The notes under the pieces are model-generated. The model saw nothing but the letters and a program-made list of their open reading frames with translations, searched no databases and was not told where the DNA came from. Positions 1-8,998 of a stretch of DNA of 45,076 nt are shown piece after piece. The stretch's first letter is position 1. Each line of letters opens with the position of its first letter. Origin of the DNA: Chlamydia trachomatis (GTDB taxonomy: Bacteria > Chlamydiota > Chlamydiia > Chlamydiales > 2-12-FULL-49-11); contig CAMAXK010000003.1 in the NCBI GenBank assembly GCA_945862365.1, forward strand, positions 1 through 45,076. Direction: 5' to 3'. The translations under genes and the position numbers were made by a program.

Positions 1-910
1 TACCTGATGTAATTAAAGCATCCCCTATACGAAATAAAGGTATAGAAGTTTCTGCATGAATAGACCTTGGCGCACCTTCTTCATCGCCAAAATCATAGTT
101 AAACCCTGTCCCTTGAAGGGTAAAACTTCGAGATCTCCAAACAGGGTGACTGCTGCCGGATAAAAAACCCTTTCCCAGAAACTCTGAGATATCATCTTGT
201 TTCTGAACATCAATATAGCGATTAAGCTGATCGACTAAATCTACTGATTTTTCTGATTCTTCCAAAGAGAGGACATCTTTTAGTTTCAAACATTGATTCT
301 GAATAAATACATTTTGCTCATAGCCGCGTATACAATATACAGCAGGGGTAAGTCTTGAATCGGTGATTAGTCGAACTAAACTTTTATGTTTACCCACCTT
401 TTCAATCACCCCAATTAAATGATCTCCAACCACCACAGGGCTATCTACCGCTACAATCTCTTTTTTCAAAAGCTTATTTTGATAAGTGCCTACATCTACC
501 CAAATGGCACTGCTCCAACTTGCAGGTTCTCGAAAGATCACATTAGCCGAAATGCCCCATTTAGTTACATTTAGTAAATCCACAAGCTGATCAAGTCTTC
601 GTCTATAAAACGAGGCAAAGACAGAACCTTCCTTTTCCTCATATTTTTGGCACTTTTCTAATAGATTAATAATATGATCTTCTTGATTAAGGTAAGCTTT
701 TACCTCTTCAATCTGCTCTTTAAGAGTACGATTTTCCGCCTTTAGCTCTGCAATTTCTAATGTCTTACTATTTGAGGCACCTTTTGCAAAAAGCTCTTCA
801 AAACCAAAAAAAGGGCCTCGTATTTTTTCTAGTGAGATGAATCGTACATTTAAAAGCACAAAACAAACAAAAGCTAAAAAAAAGTAGGAAAAACTAGCCC
901 ATTTTTTCAT
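1..910 (-). CDS. mreC: Rod shape-determining protein MreC (3' end cut by window edge)
   Basis: MreC is a bitopic inner-membrane scaffold of the elongasome that links MreB to peptidoglycan synthases; in chlamydiae, which lack FtsZ, MreB-based division uses it. Seen: an ATG at 910, a short basic start, one membrane helix (about residues 6-22), a heptad-like coiled coil (about 45-80), then the beta-rich MreC core with segments such as ISANVIFREP and VVVGDHLIGVIEKVG. The frame stays open to base 1, so the C-terminus lies outside the window. The start is 1 nt after the aminotransferase stop (TAA-A-ATG), so the two genes are almost certainly co-transcribed and translationally coupled. The order aminotransferase-mreC matches C. 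trachomatis CT637-CT638 (from memory). Confidence 0.88.
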   Translation of the reverse strand, partial: MKKWASFSYFFLAFVCFVLLNVRFISLEKIRGPFFGFEELFAKGASNSKTLEIAELKAENRTLKEQIEEVKAYLNQEDHIINLLEKCQKYEEKEGSVFASFYRRRLDQLVDLLNVTKWGISANVIFREPASWSSAIWVDVGTYQNKLLKKEIVAVDSPVVVGDHLIGVIEKVGKHKSLVRLITDSRLTPAVYCIRGYEQNVFIQNQCLKLKDVLSLEESEKSVDLVDQLNRYIDVQKQDDISEFLGKGFLSGSSHPVWRSRSFTLQGTGFNYDFGDEEGAPRSIHAETSIPLFRIGDALITSG

Positions 911-911
911 T

Positions 912-2093
912 TTACGTTTGTTTTACCTTTTTAAGAGAATCAATTACATATTGAAAACTTTTACTCAAGAGCCCTGGTAAAGAAATTCTCCCAGAATCAG
1001 TAACATATACCCCAAATTCTTTTTTTAATCGGTTAATCTCTGTAAGTGTTAATGGAAGCTCACAGAAAAACCCGCTCCCATCTCTAATTTGGAGATAAAC
1101 ACTTTCACCAAAAATAGGCTTTAGTTCTATGGCAAGACGCTCTCTTATAGAATTTATACGATTGCGTTGCTCTGAAAGTTCTTCTACCCACTGCTCATAT
1201 AATTCAGGGGTTTTTAACACCGATTTTATACATGAGGAACCATGAGCTGGTGGGTTTGAATAATTAACCCTAACAAGGCGTAATAAATTTCTCATCACAA
1301 GTCCCATCGCATTTTTGTCTTGAATTACGGCAAATAAAGCACCTACACGCTCATTATAAATAGCAAAAGATTTAGAAAATGAATGAGCCACCAAAAGGTC
1401 ATGCTCTTGTTGCACAAAATAGGCAATTGCCCAAGTATCTTCTTTTAGTGAATGAGCAAATCCCTGATAGGCCGAATCAAAAAATGGAAATAATTTTCTT
1501 TTTTTACAAATCTTTGAAATCTCCATCCATTGCTCTTTTGTAAAATCAATCCCTGTTGGGTTATGACTTTTTGCTTGCAATAGAACCACAGACTTTTCAG
1601 GTAGAGAGTAAAGATGGTCAGTTAAGACGGAAAAATCAACCATCGCCTTCAGGTGAGGGTAGGTTACAATTGTATATCCTAGATCAGATAGAATTTGGTG
1701 ATGATTTGCCCAAGTAGGATCTGAAATACTTACATGTGAAAATCCGTTTTTCTTTAAAAACTCAAATCCTGTTCTTAAAGCTGAAGTTCCACCTACAGAC
1801 TGAATCTTTGCAAGCTTTTCTTGATCAATATCTCCAAAAACAAGCTTTGCTGTTAGGGTTAAGTATTCTTCATCCCCTGCAATTCCTAAATAATTTTTTG
1901 TCGATTCATTTTTTAAAAGTTGTTCTTCTGCTTTTTTCAAAACTCTCATAATAGCAGGAGGTTTTCCATCTTCATCGGTATAAACACCAATGGTTAAATT
2001 GATTTTAAAATCACGTTCATCCTTTTTATACTCAGTTTGAAGTCCAAATATAGGATCGGTACCAGGATCTGATAAATGATGAATAAATGCCAT
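912..2093 (-). CDS. tyrB: Aspartate/aromatic-amino-acid aminotransferase, class I PLP family
   Basis: This is a cytoplasmic PLP enzyme that exchanges amino groups between aspartate or aromatic amino acids and 2-oxoacids. Seen in 393 residues: GGTSALR near 101, the SHNPTG motif (176-181), the cofactor-binding FFDSAYQG (D206, Y209), and the Schiff-base lysine K241 in AHSFSKSFAIYNERVG. Length and motifs fit the AspC/TyrB branch of the family. The ATG at 2093 has a GGGG-rich ribosome site just upstream. It lies 37 bp downstream of tRNA-Ala and 1 nt before mreC, so tRNA, aminotransferase and mreC may share a transcript. Chlamydial homologues are called TyrB or AspC; substrate preference cannot be read from sequence. 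Confidence 0.93.
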   Translation of the reverse strand: MAFIHHLSDPGTDPIFGLQTEYKKDERDFKINLTIGVYTDEDGKPPAIMRVLKKAEEQLLKNESTKNYLGIAGDEEYLTLTAKLVFGDIDQEKLAKIQSVGGTSALRTGFEFLKKNGFSHVSISDPTWANHHQILSDLGYTIVTYPHLKAMVDFSVLTDHLYSLPEKSVVLLQAKSHNPTGIDFTKEQWMEISKICKKRKLFPFFDSAYQGFAHSLKEDTWAIAYFVQQEHDLLVAHSFSKSFAIYNERVGALFAVIQDKNAMGLVMRNLLRLVRVNYSNPPAHGSSCIKSVLKTPELYEQWVEELSEQRNRINSIRERLAIELKPIFGESVYLQIRDGSGFFCELPLTLTEINRLKKEFGVYVTDSGRISLPGLLSKSFQYVIDSLKKVKQT

Positions 2094-2130
2094 ATTGCCC
2101 CTATATAGATTTTTAGATCTGTCACAAATT

Positions 2131-2203
2131 TGGAGTGTAACGGATTCGAACCGATGACCTCAACACTGCCAGCGTTACGCTCTACCAACTGAGCTAACAC
2201 CCC
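2131..2203 (-). tRNA. tRNA-Ala (anticodon GGC)
   Basis: On the minus strand the 73-nt sequence folds as a full cloverleaf. The acceptor GGGGTGT pairs with ACACTCC (one G-U) and the discriminator is A. The D arm is GCTC...GAGC. The anticodon stem TAACG/TGTTG carries loop CTGGCAG, giving anticodon GGC (Ala, reads GCC/GCU). The T loop is TTCGAAT. No CCA beyond the discriminator is encoded. The T stem has one U-U opposition at the second pair (50-64), which is tolerable. Confidence 0.96.
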
Positions 2204-2217
2204 ATATTGCATCTACA

Positions 2218-2246
2218 ACTATAGTACAATAGGAAGAAAAATTCAA
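2218..2246 (-). promoter_or_regulatory. Sigma-70-type promoter for tRNA-Ala
   Basis: Reading the minus strand, TTGAAT (2246-2241) is followed by a 17-nt spacer and TATAGT (2223-2218), close to the housekeeping consensus. The expected start, about 7 nt further, falls just before the mature tRNA 5' end at 2203. It sits in the 57-bp gap between the rpoD stop and the tRNA, so the tRNA-tyrB-mreC transcript need not depend on the rpoD promoter. Confidence 0.6.
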
Positions 2247-2260
2247 GAAAAGAAGTCTGG

Positions 2261-3934
2261 TTAAGCTGATTTTCCTTTCTCAATTGCTTCTAAAAACGCT
2301 TGAAGCTGACTGGCCCTTGTTGGGTGTCTCATTTTACGCAAAGCTTTTGCCTCAATTTGACGAACTCTTTCTCTTGTTACCTTAAAATGAACCCCAACTT
2401 CTTCCAAGGTTTTAGGCTTTCCATCAAGTAAACCAAACCTCTCGATTAAGACAGTACGCTCTCGCTCTGTAAGAGATTCTAACACCTCATTAATACGGGC
2501 TTTTAAAATGGCATAACCAGTAGCATCAGATGGTGATTCAACCGATGTATCCTCTAAAAAGTCACCAAATTGACTCTCCCCACTATCTCCAACTTCTGCC
2601 TGTAAAGAAATCGGATGTTGCGCAATTTTATAAATTTCTCTTACACGATCCGGAGTAAGACCTAACTCCTTTGCAAGTTCCTCTGGTGTCGGCTCTTTAC
2701 CTGTTTCCATCATTAATTTTTTAGCACCACGTAAAACCTTATTAATGGTTTCAATCATATGTACAGGTATACGTATAGTTCTTGCTTGATCGGCAATTGC
2801 CCTTGTTACCGCCTGACGGATCCACCATGTTGCATAAGTAGAAAATTTATAACCTCTTCGGTATTCAAACTTCTCCACAGCTTTCATCAGTCCCATATTT
2901 CCTTCCTGAATTAAATCAAGGAATGAAAGACCTCTATTTGTATATTTTTTTGCAATGGAGATCACTAAACGAAGGTTGGACTCTACCATCTCCCTTTTTG
3001 CCTCACGGCTTTTATCCATCCACCTTTGAAGCATCCTCACATCTTTTTTAAACTCATCAAGAGTTCGTCCTGCAGCAAGCTCCCTTCTTTTCATTTTCTC
3101 TGTGGCTGAATAAAGCTTTGCTTTTGCAAATCGATTTTTCTCTGCTCGAGGAATAAGATCGGCTATTTCCTTTTCAAGTTTTAAAAAGATTTCATAACTT
3201 GATAAAACCACCTCTCCTAGATCTTCAATGATATCATATCTAAAGTGCATTCTTCTTAAATAGGCTTGTACTCGAATTCGGCTTTTTTCAATCTCCTCCA
3301 TTACCTTTACCTTGGTAATTTTTGAAATCCCTTCTTCAATATAACTTTTAAGATAGTTATTTAATCGCTCATCTTCATCCCCCATTAAGGAGTCTAACTT
3401 TGGGAGTAAGGCAAAAAATCTCTTTTTATCGGGTATTTCTTTTTCAGTCACAATTTTATCAAATCGCTCTTTACCCTTATTTAAAAACTGAATCATCGAT
3501 CTTGTCTCAGAAAGAGCATATCTAAATCGTAAAATAATTTTTTCTATCTGCAGTTGCGCTTTTTCAATACGCTTAGAAATTTCAACCTCTTCCTCACGAG
3601 TGAGTAAAGGGACAGAACCCATCTCTTTAAGATACATGCGCACTGGATCATCTGAGGATCCTTCTGATCTTTTCGAAAGAGTTTCAACTTCTTTAACTTC
3701 TTTTTTACGCTCTTTTTGACGCTCAACTTCTGCTTGGTTGAATATCTGAATATCCATCCCACTTAAAAAAATCAAGATCTGATCTATCTCATCGGCTGAG
3801 TCAAAACTCATGGGAAGGATGTCATTAATCTCCTCATAAGTGATATACCCTTGATCTTTGGATATAGCGACAATCTCCTCGATCTTCTGTTGATACTGAG
3901 GGTCAAACGTTTTAGAACTCTTAGAGTTGGTCAT
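2261..3934 (-). CDS. rpoD: Housekeeping RNA polymerase sigma factor (sigma-66/sigma-70), canonical copy
   Basis: This is the primary sigma factor directing RNA polymerase to -10/-35 promoters. Seen in 557 residues: a region 1.1-like N-terminus ([17 protein letters not shown]), region 1.2 ([20 protein letters not shown], about 96-115), a diverged non-conserved region (about 120-290), region 2 (about 315-385, with [17 protein letters not shown]), region 3 ([18 protein letters not shown]) and region 4 with the helix-turn-helix [20 protein letters not shown]. Gln374 and Thr377 occupy the places of E. coli Q437 and T440, which read the -10 element, so this copy keeps the usual residues. Length is near that of C. 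trachomatis sigma-66. A close paralogue lies 81 bp upstream in the same orientation. Confidence 0.96.
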   Translation of the reverse strand: MTNSKSSKTFDPQYQQKIEEIVAISKDQGYITYEEINDILPMSFDSADEIDQILIFLSGMDIQIFNQAEVERQKERKKEVKEVETLSKRSEGSSDDPVRMYLKEMGSVPLLTREEEVEISKRIEKAQLQIEKIILRFRYALSETRSMIQFLNKGKERFDKIVTEKEIPDKKRFFALLPKLDSLMGDEDERLNNYLKSYIEEGISKITKVKVMEEIEKSRIRVQAYLRRMHFRYDIIEDLGEVVLSSYEIFLKLEKEIADLIPRAEKNRFAKAKLYSATEKMKRRELAAGRTLDEFKKDVRMLQRWMDKSREAKREMVESNLRLVISIAKKYTNRGLSFLDLIQEGNMGLMKAVEKFEYRRGYKFSTYATWWIRQAVTRAIADQARTIRIPVHMIETINKVLRGAKKLMMETGKEPTPEELAKELGLTPDRVREIYKIAQHPISLQAEVGDSGESQFGDFLEDTSVESPSDATGYAILKARINEVLESLTERERTVLIERFGLLDGKPKTLEEVGVHFKVTRERVRQIEAKALRKMRHPTRASQLQAFLEAIEKGKSA

Positions 3935-4015
3935 GTAAACCTACAAGCATGAAGGATTAGTTCATACTATCAGTTTAAGTTAATATTGTAAATTATTTAT
4001 TATACAATCTAACAC

Positions 4016-5680
4016 TTACGCACATTTAGCTTTGCTAGCAACTTCTAAAAATGCTTGCAGCTGTGAGGCTCTTGTCGGATGACGCATTTTTCTAAGTGCC
4101 TTAGCTTCAATTTGCCTTACACGCTCTCTTGTCACTTTAAAATAAACCCCAACTTCTTCAAGGGTCTTTGGTTTACCATCAAGGAGTCCAAATCTTTCAA
4201 TTAAAACAGTTCGCTCTCTATCGGTTAATGAGCTAAGTACATCATTAATTTTTTCTTTCAATATAGAGTAACCTGTAGCATCTGATGGAGACTCTGCACC
4301 TTGATCTTCTAAGAAATCTCCAAATTGGCTATCTCCTGAATCCCCCACCTCTGATTGTAATGAAATAGGATGTTGAGCAATTTTATAGATTTCACGAATT
4401 CTATCTGGAGTAATACCTAATACACTAGATAGCTCCTCTGGAGTAGGTTCTTTGCCCGTCTCCATCATTAAGCGTTTTGCTCCACGAAGAACTTTATTAA
4501 TCGTTTCAATCATATGAACTGGGATACGGATTGTTCTTGCCTGATCAGAAATTGCTCTTTGTACCGCTTGTCTTATCCACCAAGTAGCATAAGTTGAAAA
4601 CTTATACCCTCTTCGGTATTCAAATTTTTCTACCGCCTTAATAAGACCCATATTCCCTTCCTGAATTAAATCAAGAAATGAAAGGCCTCTGTTTGCAAAC
4701 TTTTTGGCAATAGAGATCACGAGCCGAAGATTAGACTCCACCATCTCACGTTTAGCTTCTTGGCTTTTATCAATCCATCGCTTTAACATTTTTACATCTT
4801 TTTTAAACTCTGCCAAAGAACGACCTGCTGCCGCCTCTTTCTTCACAAGCTTTTGCTTAATCGAGTAAAGCTTTGCTTTTGCATATTTATTTTTTAAAGC
4901 CCTTGGAGTAAGTTCTTTGATCTCTTCTTCAATTTGTAAAAAATCCTCATAACTGGAAATAATTACTTCCCCAAAACTTTCAATAATTTCATAACGGCAA
5001 TGCAATCTTCTAAGATATGCAGCAGTTCTTATGCGACTTTTTTCAATTTCTTCTAAAACTTTTGCCTTCTCAACTTTTGAAAGAGTTTCATCGGCTGTCA
5101 AAATAAGATAGTGGTTTAATTTTTCATCCTCATCCTTCATGAGCTTATAGAGCTTTGGAAGAATATTAAAAAAATGATTCTTATCAGCTACTTGTTTTTC
5201 AATGACCACTTTATCAAATCTTTCTTTCCCATGAATCAAAAAATTCACAATAGATAACGATTCTGTGATTGAATATCTAAACCGTAAAATAATTTTTTCT
5301 GCCTGCATTTGCGCTTTTTCAATACGCTTAGAAATTTCCACCTCTTCTTCACGGGTAAGTAAAGGTACAGTTCCCATCTCCTTTAAATACATACGAACTG
5401 GATCATCAGAGGAGCCTTCACTACGAGTTCGGGTAGCGCCCACCTCTTTCATCTCTTTAACACGCTCTCCTTGTCGATCCACCTCTGCTTTATTTAGAAT
5501 CTGGACATCCATTCCAGTTAAATAAATGATGATCTGATCAATTTGATCCCCTGTGTCTATCGACATTGGAAGAGTGTCGTTCATGTCCTCATAGGTGATA
5601 TAGCCTTGATCTTTTGCAATTGCTATCATTTCCTCAATCTTTTGACCAAAAGAAATATCTTTGGTATCTGAATGCACCAT
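4016..5680 (-). CDS. rpoD2: Second sigma-70 (RpoD) paralogue, full length
   Basis: A second complete primary-type sigma factor of 554 residues lies immediately upstream of the canonical rpoD. Every sigma-70 region is present and regions 2-4 are nearly identical between the copies, while residues about 1-90 and 130-290 have diverged. The DNA differs at many synonymous sites, so the duplication is old and both copies have been under selection. The notable change is in region 2.4: [14 protein letters not shown], with Gln374 where the other copy and E. coli (T440) have Thr. One residue in the region 4.2 helix-turn-helix entry also differs (VGVYFKV against VGVHFKV). The ATG at 5680 has a strong AGGAG site (about 5691-5695). 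It is probably an alternative or stage-specific sigma; no function can be assigned directly. Confidence 0.93.
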   Translation of the reverse strand: MVHSDTKDISFGQKIEEMIAIAKDQGYITYEDMNDTLPMSIDTGDQIDQIIIYLTGMDVQILNKAEVDRQGERVKEMKEVGATRTRSEGSSDDPVRMYLKEMGTVPLLTREEEVEISKRIEKAQMQAEKIILRFRYSITESLSIVNFLIHGKERFDKVVIEKQVADKNHFFNILPKLYKLMKDEDEKLNHYLILTADETLSKVEKAKVLEEIEKSRIRTAAYLRRLHCRYEIIESFGEVIISSYEDFLQIEEEIKELTPRALKNKYAKAKLYSIKQKLVKKEAAAGRSLAEFKKDVKMLKRWIDKSQEAKREMVESNLRLVISIAKKFANRGLSFLDLIQEGNMGLIKAVEKFEYRRGYKFSTYATWWIRQAVQRAISDQARTIRIPVHMIETINKVLRGAKRLMMETGKEPTPEELSSVLGITPDRIREIYKIAQHPISLQSEVGDSGDSQFGDFLEDQGAESPSDATGYSILKEKINDVLSSLTDRERTVLIERFGLLDGKPKTLEEVGVYFKVTRERVRQIEAKALRKMRHPTRASQLQAFLEVASKAKCA

Positions 5681-5741
5681 AAACGCTCATCTCCTATAAA
5701 AATGCAAAAATGGTAACAACTATTCACTATTTTGTCTATTA

Positions 5742-6368
5742 TTGAATGGAAAACTTACGAAAAATACATATTTGAAACAAACATACATTAATAATAGGCT
5801 TCATTTGGCGGTACAAATGGCTATTAAAGCAATGTTCCCCGAAGGCTCTGTCATCTTAGAGCAAAGGTTTAAGGGTCATATTGCAGATATTTATTGGCCT
5901 GAAAAAAGGATCGTTTTTGAGGTGCAATGCTCCCCTATTTCCTATGAGGCAGCAAAAAAACGAACCGAGGATCTTGAAAAGCTTGGTCTTACCGTAATTT
6001 GGATACTTCATCAAAAAACATTTAATAAAAAACACCTATCTCCCTCAGAGCTCTATTTTGTAAATAAAAAACGCTCTTACTATACTAATATATCCCAAGC
6101 TGGGGAGGGGTGGGTTTTTGATCAAGAAGAGGCTATTTTTGATTTCAACAGATTAGCCAAAAGCCCGCCTAGAGAAATTGACTTATCTGAACTATTACAC
6201 AAAAAATATAACGTTTGTTTTAAAAACGAGGTAAAATCTCTTGGCTTTATAACCCGAATTGCTCTTTATAAAGACATCTGGAAAGTTAAACTAAAAATCT
6301 TTTTAATAATCATCAAAAGAGAATTTACCTATTTTTATACCTATTTTAAGTGGAAAATTTCTCTTTAA
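5742..6368 (+). CDS. CoiA-like PD-(D/E)XK nuclease-fold protein
   Basis: The central segment (about residues 33-95) has the competence-CoiA / restriction-endonuclease-like core: ADIYWPEKRIVFEVQCSPIS with Asp49, Glu60 and Gln62 in the D...E-x-Q arrangement, followed by a helix and the strand TVIWIL. CoiA acts on incoming DNA in transformable Firmicutes. The role here is unknown; DNA uptake or repair is an inference. The C-terminus is basic and ends in a hydrophobic stretch (about 183-205). The frame opens at TTG 5742 without a clear Shine-Dalgarno; a TTG at 5772 is also possible, and the conserved part begins near residue 15. It diverges from the second rpoD with a 61-bp gap, and its last 23 bp overlap the convergent gene. 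Confidence 0.7.
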   Translation: MNGKLTKNTYLKQTYINNRLHLAVQMAIKAMFPEGSVILEQRFKGHIADIYWPEKRIVFEVQCSPISYEAAKKRTEDLEKLGLTVIWILHQKTFNKKHLSPSELYFVNKKRSYYTNISQAGEGWVFDQEEAIFDFNRLAKSPPREIDLSELLHKKYNVCFKNEVKSLGFITRIALYKDIWKVKLKIFLIIIKREFTYFYTYFKWKISL

Positions 6369-6810
6369 GCCTAGAAAAATAAATAAACACTCCTAACGCA
6401 ATTAAACTATACACCATTGCTTTATACGGAAAAACTCTCTCCATAGATACAGATGGATTGTTTGGATTACCATACCAATAACACTTCCAATCCTCCAATT
6501 GCTTTTCTTCGATAAATTGCTGGGCCAAACTCTCCGTTAAAAAAGGGGTTTTTTCAAACAAGTGCGATGAAACATATTCCTCTGTCCCATTGGTTTGGAA
6601 CCGAAAATCTGCACAAACCACAAACTTATCTTCATCCATTTCAACTACACCCCACTCAAAGACTTCGGCAGGTGACGGGCTACCCTGCTTCATGTAAATA
6701 AAATACTTTACGGTAAATTCTGCAAAAATCCATAAAAACACAAAAAGTGAAGCCATGACAAGACAAGACCAGAGAGTTTTTGGATGAATTATTTCTTTAA
6801 TTGCTGTCAT
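6346..6810 (-). CDS. Small membrane protein of unknown function
   Basis: I do not recognise this 154-residue protein. It has an N-terminal membrane helix (about 14-36), a central soluble domain of about 85 residues rich in acidic and aromatic residues, and a second helix near the C-terminus (about 128-146), so both ends probably lie on the same face of the inner membrane. The ATG at 6810 follows an AGGTAGG ribosome site. The 3' end overlaps the convergent CoiA-like gene by 23 bp. It diverges from rpsT with a 98-bp gap holding the rpsT promoter. Its position beside rpoD and rpsT recalls the CT615-CT617 neighbourhood, but I cannot establish that it is the CT616 counterpart. Confidence 0.75.
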   Translation of the reverse strand: MTAIKEIIHPKTLWSCLVMASLFVFLWIFAEFTVKYFIYMKQGSPSPAEVFEWGVVEMDEDKFVVCADFRFQTNGTEEYVSSHLFEKTPFLTESLAQQFIEEKQLEDWKCYWYGNPNNPSVSMERVFPYKAMVYSLIALGVFIYFSRLKEKFST

Positions 6811-6832
6811 ATCGCCTACCTTACAATTTTCT

Positions 6833-6862
6833 TTGACTTAAATAGCATCTACACCTTATACT
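6833..6862 (+). promoter_or_regulatory. Sigma-70-type promoter of rpsT
   Basis: TTGACT (6833-6838), an 18-nt spacer and TATACT (6857-6862) form one of the best housekeeping promoters in the window. They sit about 46 bp before the rpsT start, where a strong ribosomal-protein promoter is expected. Confidence 0.65.
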
Positions 6863-6908
6863 TTGTCTTGAAAATAATTTCACTACAAATATTGTTAGGG
6901 GTCCAGTA

Positions 6909-7187
6909 ATGGCAGATGATGAGAAAAAAGAAGGGAAAGTTTACCCTAAAAAGAAACCTACAGCACTAAAGCGTCATATTCAAGATGAAAAGAAGCATAT
7001 GCGTAATAGAACATGGAAAAGAAGGATCCAAACAGCGCGTGCGCAGTTTGAGAAAGAGGGTTCAGCAGAAGCAAAAGCTCCTCTTCTTAAGACCCTTTAC
7101 AGCCTTGTAGATAAAGCTGTGAAGAACAAAGTGATAAAGAAAGGAAAAGCTTTAAGATTAAAATCACGTTTTGCTAAAAAAGCTTAA
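6909..7187 (+). CDS. rpsT: 30S ribosomal protein S20
   Basis: S20 is a helical 16S-rRNA-binding protein of the small subunit. Seen in 92 residues: a lysine/arginine-rich chain with the S20 features ALKRHIQDEKKHMRNRTWKR near the N-terminus and LYSLVDKAVKNKVIKKGKALRLKSR at the C-terminus. The first 18 residues (acidic, then KKK) form a small extension relative to E. coli. The ATG follows AGGGGT at a suitable distance. It is transcribed alone from its own promoter and ends in an intrinsic terminator. Confidence 0.96.
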   Translation: MADDEKKEGKVYPKKKPTALKRHIQDEKKHMRNRTWKRRIQTARAQFEKEGSAEAKAPLLKTLYSLVDKAVKNKVIKKGKALRLKSRFAKKA

Positions 7188-7215
7188 TTCAGTTTTTAAA
7201 ACTTGTTCAAAAATT

Positions 7216-7246
7216 AAATCTCCTCATTTAGAGGAGATTTTTTTTT
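7216..7246 (+). terminator. Intrinsic terminator after rpsT, probably bidirectional
   Basis: AAATCTCCTC (7216-7225), loop ATTTA and GAGGAGATTT (7231-7240) form a perfect 10-bp stem followed by a T run (7241-7246). It lies 28 bp after the rpsT stop. On the minus strand the hairpin is followed by AATTTTTG, so it may also terminate the convergent TpsB gene that ends at 7257. Confidence 0.9.
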
Positions 7247-7256
7247 CTATAATAAG

Positions 7257-8939
7257 TTAATAGTTGGCGATAAGTGAGAAGTAAAATCTTAGCCTGTCGT
7301 TAAAGGTAGCCCCAAAAGGTACATCGGTTAATCTTATCCCTAAATCAAATTTTGTATAAAGGTTGGTAGAAATATCATAACGAAGTCCAGGTCCAATACC
7401 TGCTAAAAAGTAGTATGCTGGTTCAGAGGCCACTGTCGTATAGAGCCACCCATTACCTAGATCAAGAAATGCCACAGCTGAAAGCTTATCGACCACGCGC
7501 CATTTTGGATTCATATATTGTAGTACAGATACTTTTGGGGACTGTATTTCAAAATTAAAAAGCATAGCACTATCTACGTTTACCTCTCGCTCTACATAAC
7601 CTCTAACGCTTTGTACCCCTCCTAACCCAAATTCTTCCACAGGAATCAAAGCTGAGGTAGAAAGTTGCCCTACAAATCGAATTTTTGCCGAAATGTTTTT
7701 ATTATCCCCTGTATCAAATAAATATTGCACATGCCCCTTAGTATAGGCGTAGTAAGGATTTGCATTTGGTCTTAGTGAACTATATGCTGCCTGTTGCATA
7801 GAGCTGCCCATTAAGATAGGTTGTACATAACCTTCTATCGTTCCAAGGATACGGTGAGGTCCTAAAGTTATTCCACCACTATAATCAGCAGCTGCTTGGA
7901 CAATGGTAATAAAGGAATTGGAAATAACCCCTTCACCCACAGTTAAATCGTTGTTTGTGCTTTTATAATCAAGACCTACATTAAACTTTTGGAATACGCG
8001 AAGGGATTGAGGAAGATGAATGTTATACCTTGCTGATAATTGCCAAGATTGCCCATTTTGTACTGGTTGTGGTACAGCCTTTTCTCCTTGAGTGTATGAA
8101 TAACCTCCAAAAACTCTTAATGCATCATCATTTGGTAAAGGAGCTGTATAATCTAGAACAAATGATTGATAATCTTCAAAATTCGGAGAGGCTGTGTAAT
8201 TAAAGGCAAGGAGTTGATCCTGGTTAAACATATTGCCCCAGTTAAATCCAATATACAAACGAGAGTATTGAGTGACTTTAAATCCTGTATTATCTGCCCC
8301 TGCATAAAACTGAATAGGCTTTTTATCTTTTACCACAAGCTCAATATCTGTTTCCCCAGGATTTTCCCCCGCCTTATAGACGACATCGGCTTTCACAAAG
8401 GGGCTATTATTAATGCGCCTTAAATCTGCTGTTATTTGTTTACTGTCAAGCAAACTACTTTTCCCTAAACTGATTTTACTTAGATAGTACTCATCTGAAA
8501 AATGGGTATTTCCTGTGATAGAAATGGTTCCCACTTTAGATTCTACAACACGTAATTCTACAACACCATTTGTACAATCTTGCTCAGGAAGCACTACAGC
8601 AACGTGAATATTGCAACATGTTAAATAGTAATTGGCGATCTCTTTTTTGTATTGATTGATATCTGAAAAAGTAATTGGTCTGCCAATTGCTCTTCTTTCT
8701 AGATTCTTTGCAAAATTAGTTTGATCGCTTATATTCTTTGGCACGTTAATTCTGTAAAACAAAACACCTGTTGTTGTCTTAATTACATAGTCAGGACAAG
8801 GAAAATCATCCCCAGAGATGATCAATCCTCTTAACTTTTGAACAATCATCTCTTGATTGTCAATATACGGTTCCCTTGAAGATCCAAATACTAATGAGGA
8901 GGATAGTATAAATAAGGATAATAAAAATCTAAATACCAA
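7257..8939 (-). CDS. TpsB-type outer-membrane transporter (ShlB/FhaC family, Omp85 superfamily)
   Basis: TpsB proteins are 16-strand outer-membrane barrels that use two periplasmic POTRA domains to export a large TpsA partner (two-partner secretion). Seen in 560 residues: a signal peptide (1-19, ending LVFGSS), a POTRA_2-type domain (about 50-135) with a CC pair, a second POTRA (about 136-210; VGTISITGNTHFSDEYYLSK), then a beta-barrel to the C-terminal aromatic residue. The superfamily lid-loop motif is present as SVRGYVEREV. The likely start is TTG 8939; no ATG lies before the signal peptide. No large TpsA-like gene is nearby, so the substrate is unknown. It diverges from an outer-membrane barrel gene with a 59-bp gap. 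Confidence 0.86.
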   Translation of the reverse strand: MVFRFLLSLFILSSSLVFGSSREPYIDNQEMIVQKLRGLIISGDDFPCPDYVIKTTTGVLFYRINVPKNISDQTNFAKNLERRAIGRPITFSDINQYKKEIANYYLTCCNIHVAVVLPEQDCTNGVVELRVVESKVGTISITGNTHFSDEYYLSKISLGKSSLLDSKQITADLRRINNSPFVKADVVYKAGENPGETDIELVVKDKKPIQFYAGADNTGFKVTQYSRLYIGFNWGNMFNQDQLLAFNYTASPNFEDYQSFVLDYTAPLPNDDALRVFGGYSYTQGEKAVPQPVQNGQSWQLSARYNIHLPQSLRVFQKFNVGLDYKSTNNDLTVGEGVISNSFITIVQAAADYSGGITLGPHRILGTIEGYVQPILMGSSMQQAAYSSLRPNANPYYAYTKGHVQYLFDTGDNKNISAKIRFVGQLSTSALIPVEEFGLGGVQSVRGYVEREVNVDSAMLFNFEIQSPKVSVLQYMNPKWRVVDKLSAVAFLDLGNGWLYTTVASEPAYYFLAGIGPGLRYDISTNLYTKFDLGIRLTDVPFGATFNDRLRFYFSLIANY

Positions 8940-8998
8940 AAATCTTTACCTAAAAAAAGTTTTACCTTACAATAGGTTTATATATTAAAGCTGTCAAT

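Noticed and set aside
25-213. Small minus-strand frame with a GTLFGDLEVLPFKGQG-like product
   Set aside because: It lies out of frame inside mreC, whose own frame is open and family-matching throughout.
2131-2203. Possible tRNA pseudogene because of a U-U opposition in the T stem
   Set aside because: All other pairs, the invariant loop bases and a good promoter are present, so it is more likely functional.
1994-2212. A 72-codon minus-strand frame containing GVLAQLVERNAGSVEVIGSNP
   Set aside because: It is the well-known false translation across a tRNA gene; bases 2131-2203 fold as tRNA-Ala(GGC).
4016-5680. Second rpoD as a recent duplication or assembly artefact
   Set aside because: The copies differ at many synonymous sites and have clearly diverged N-terminal and central regions.
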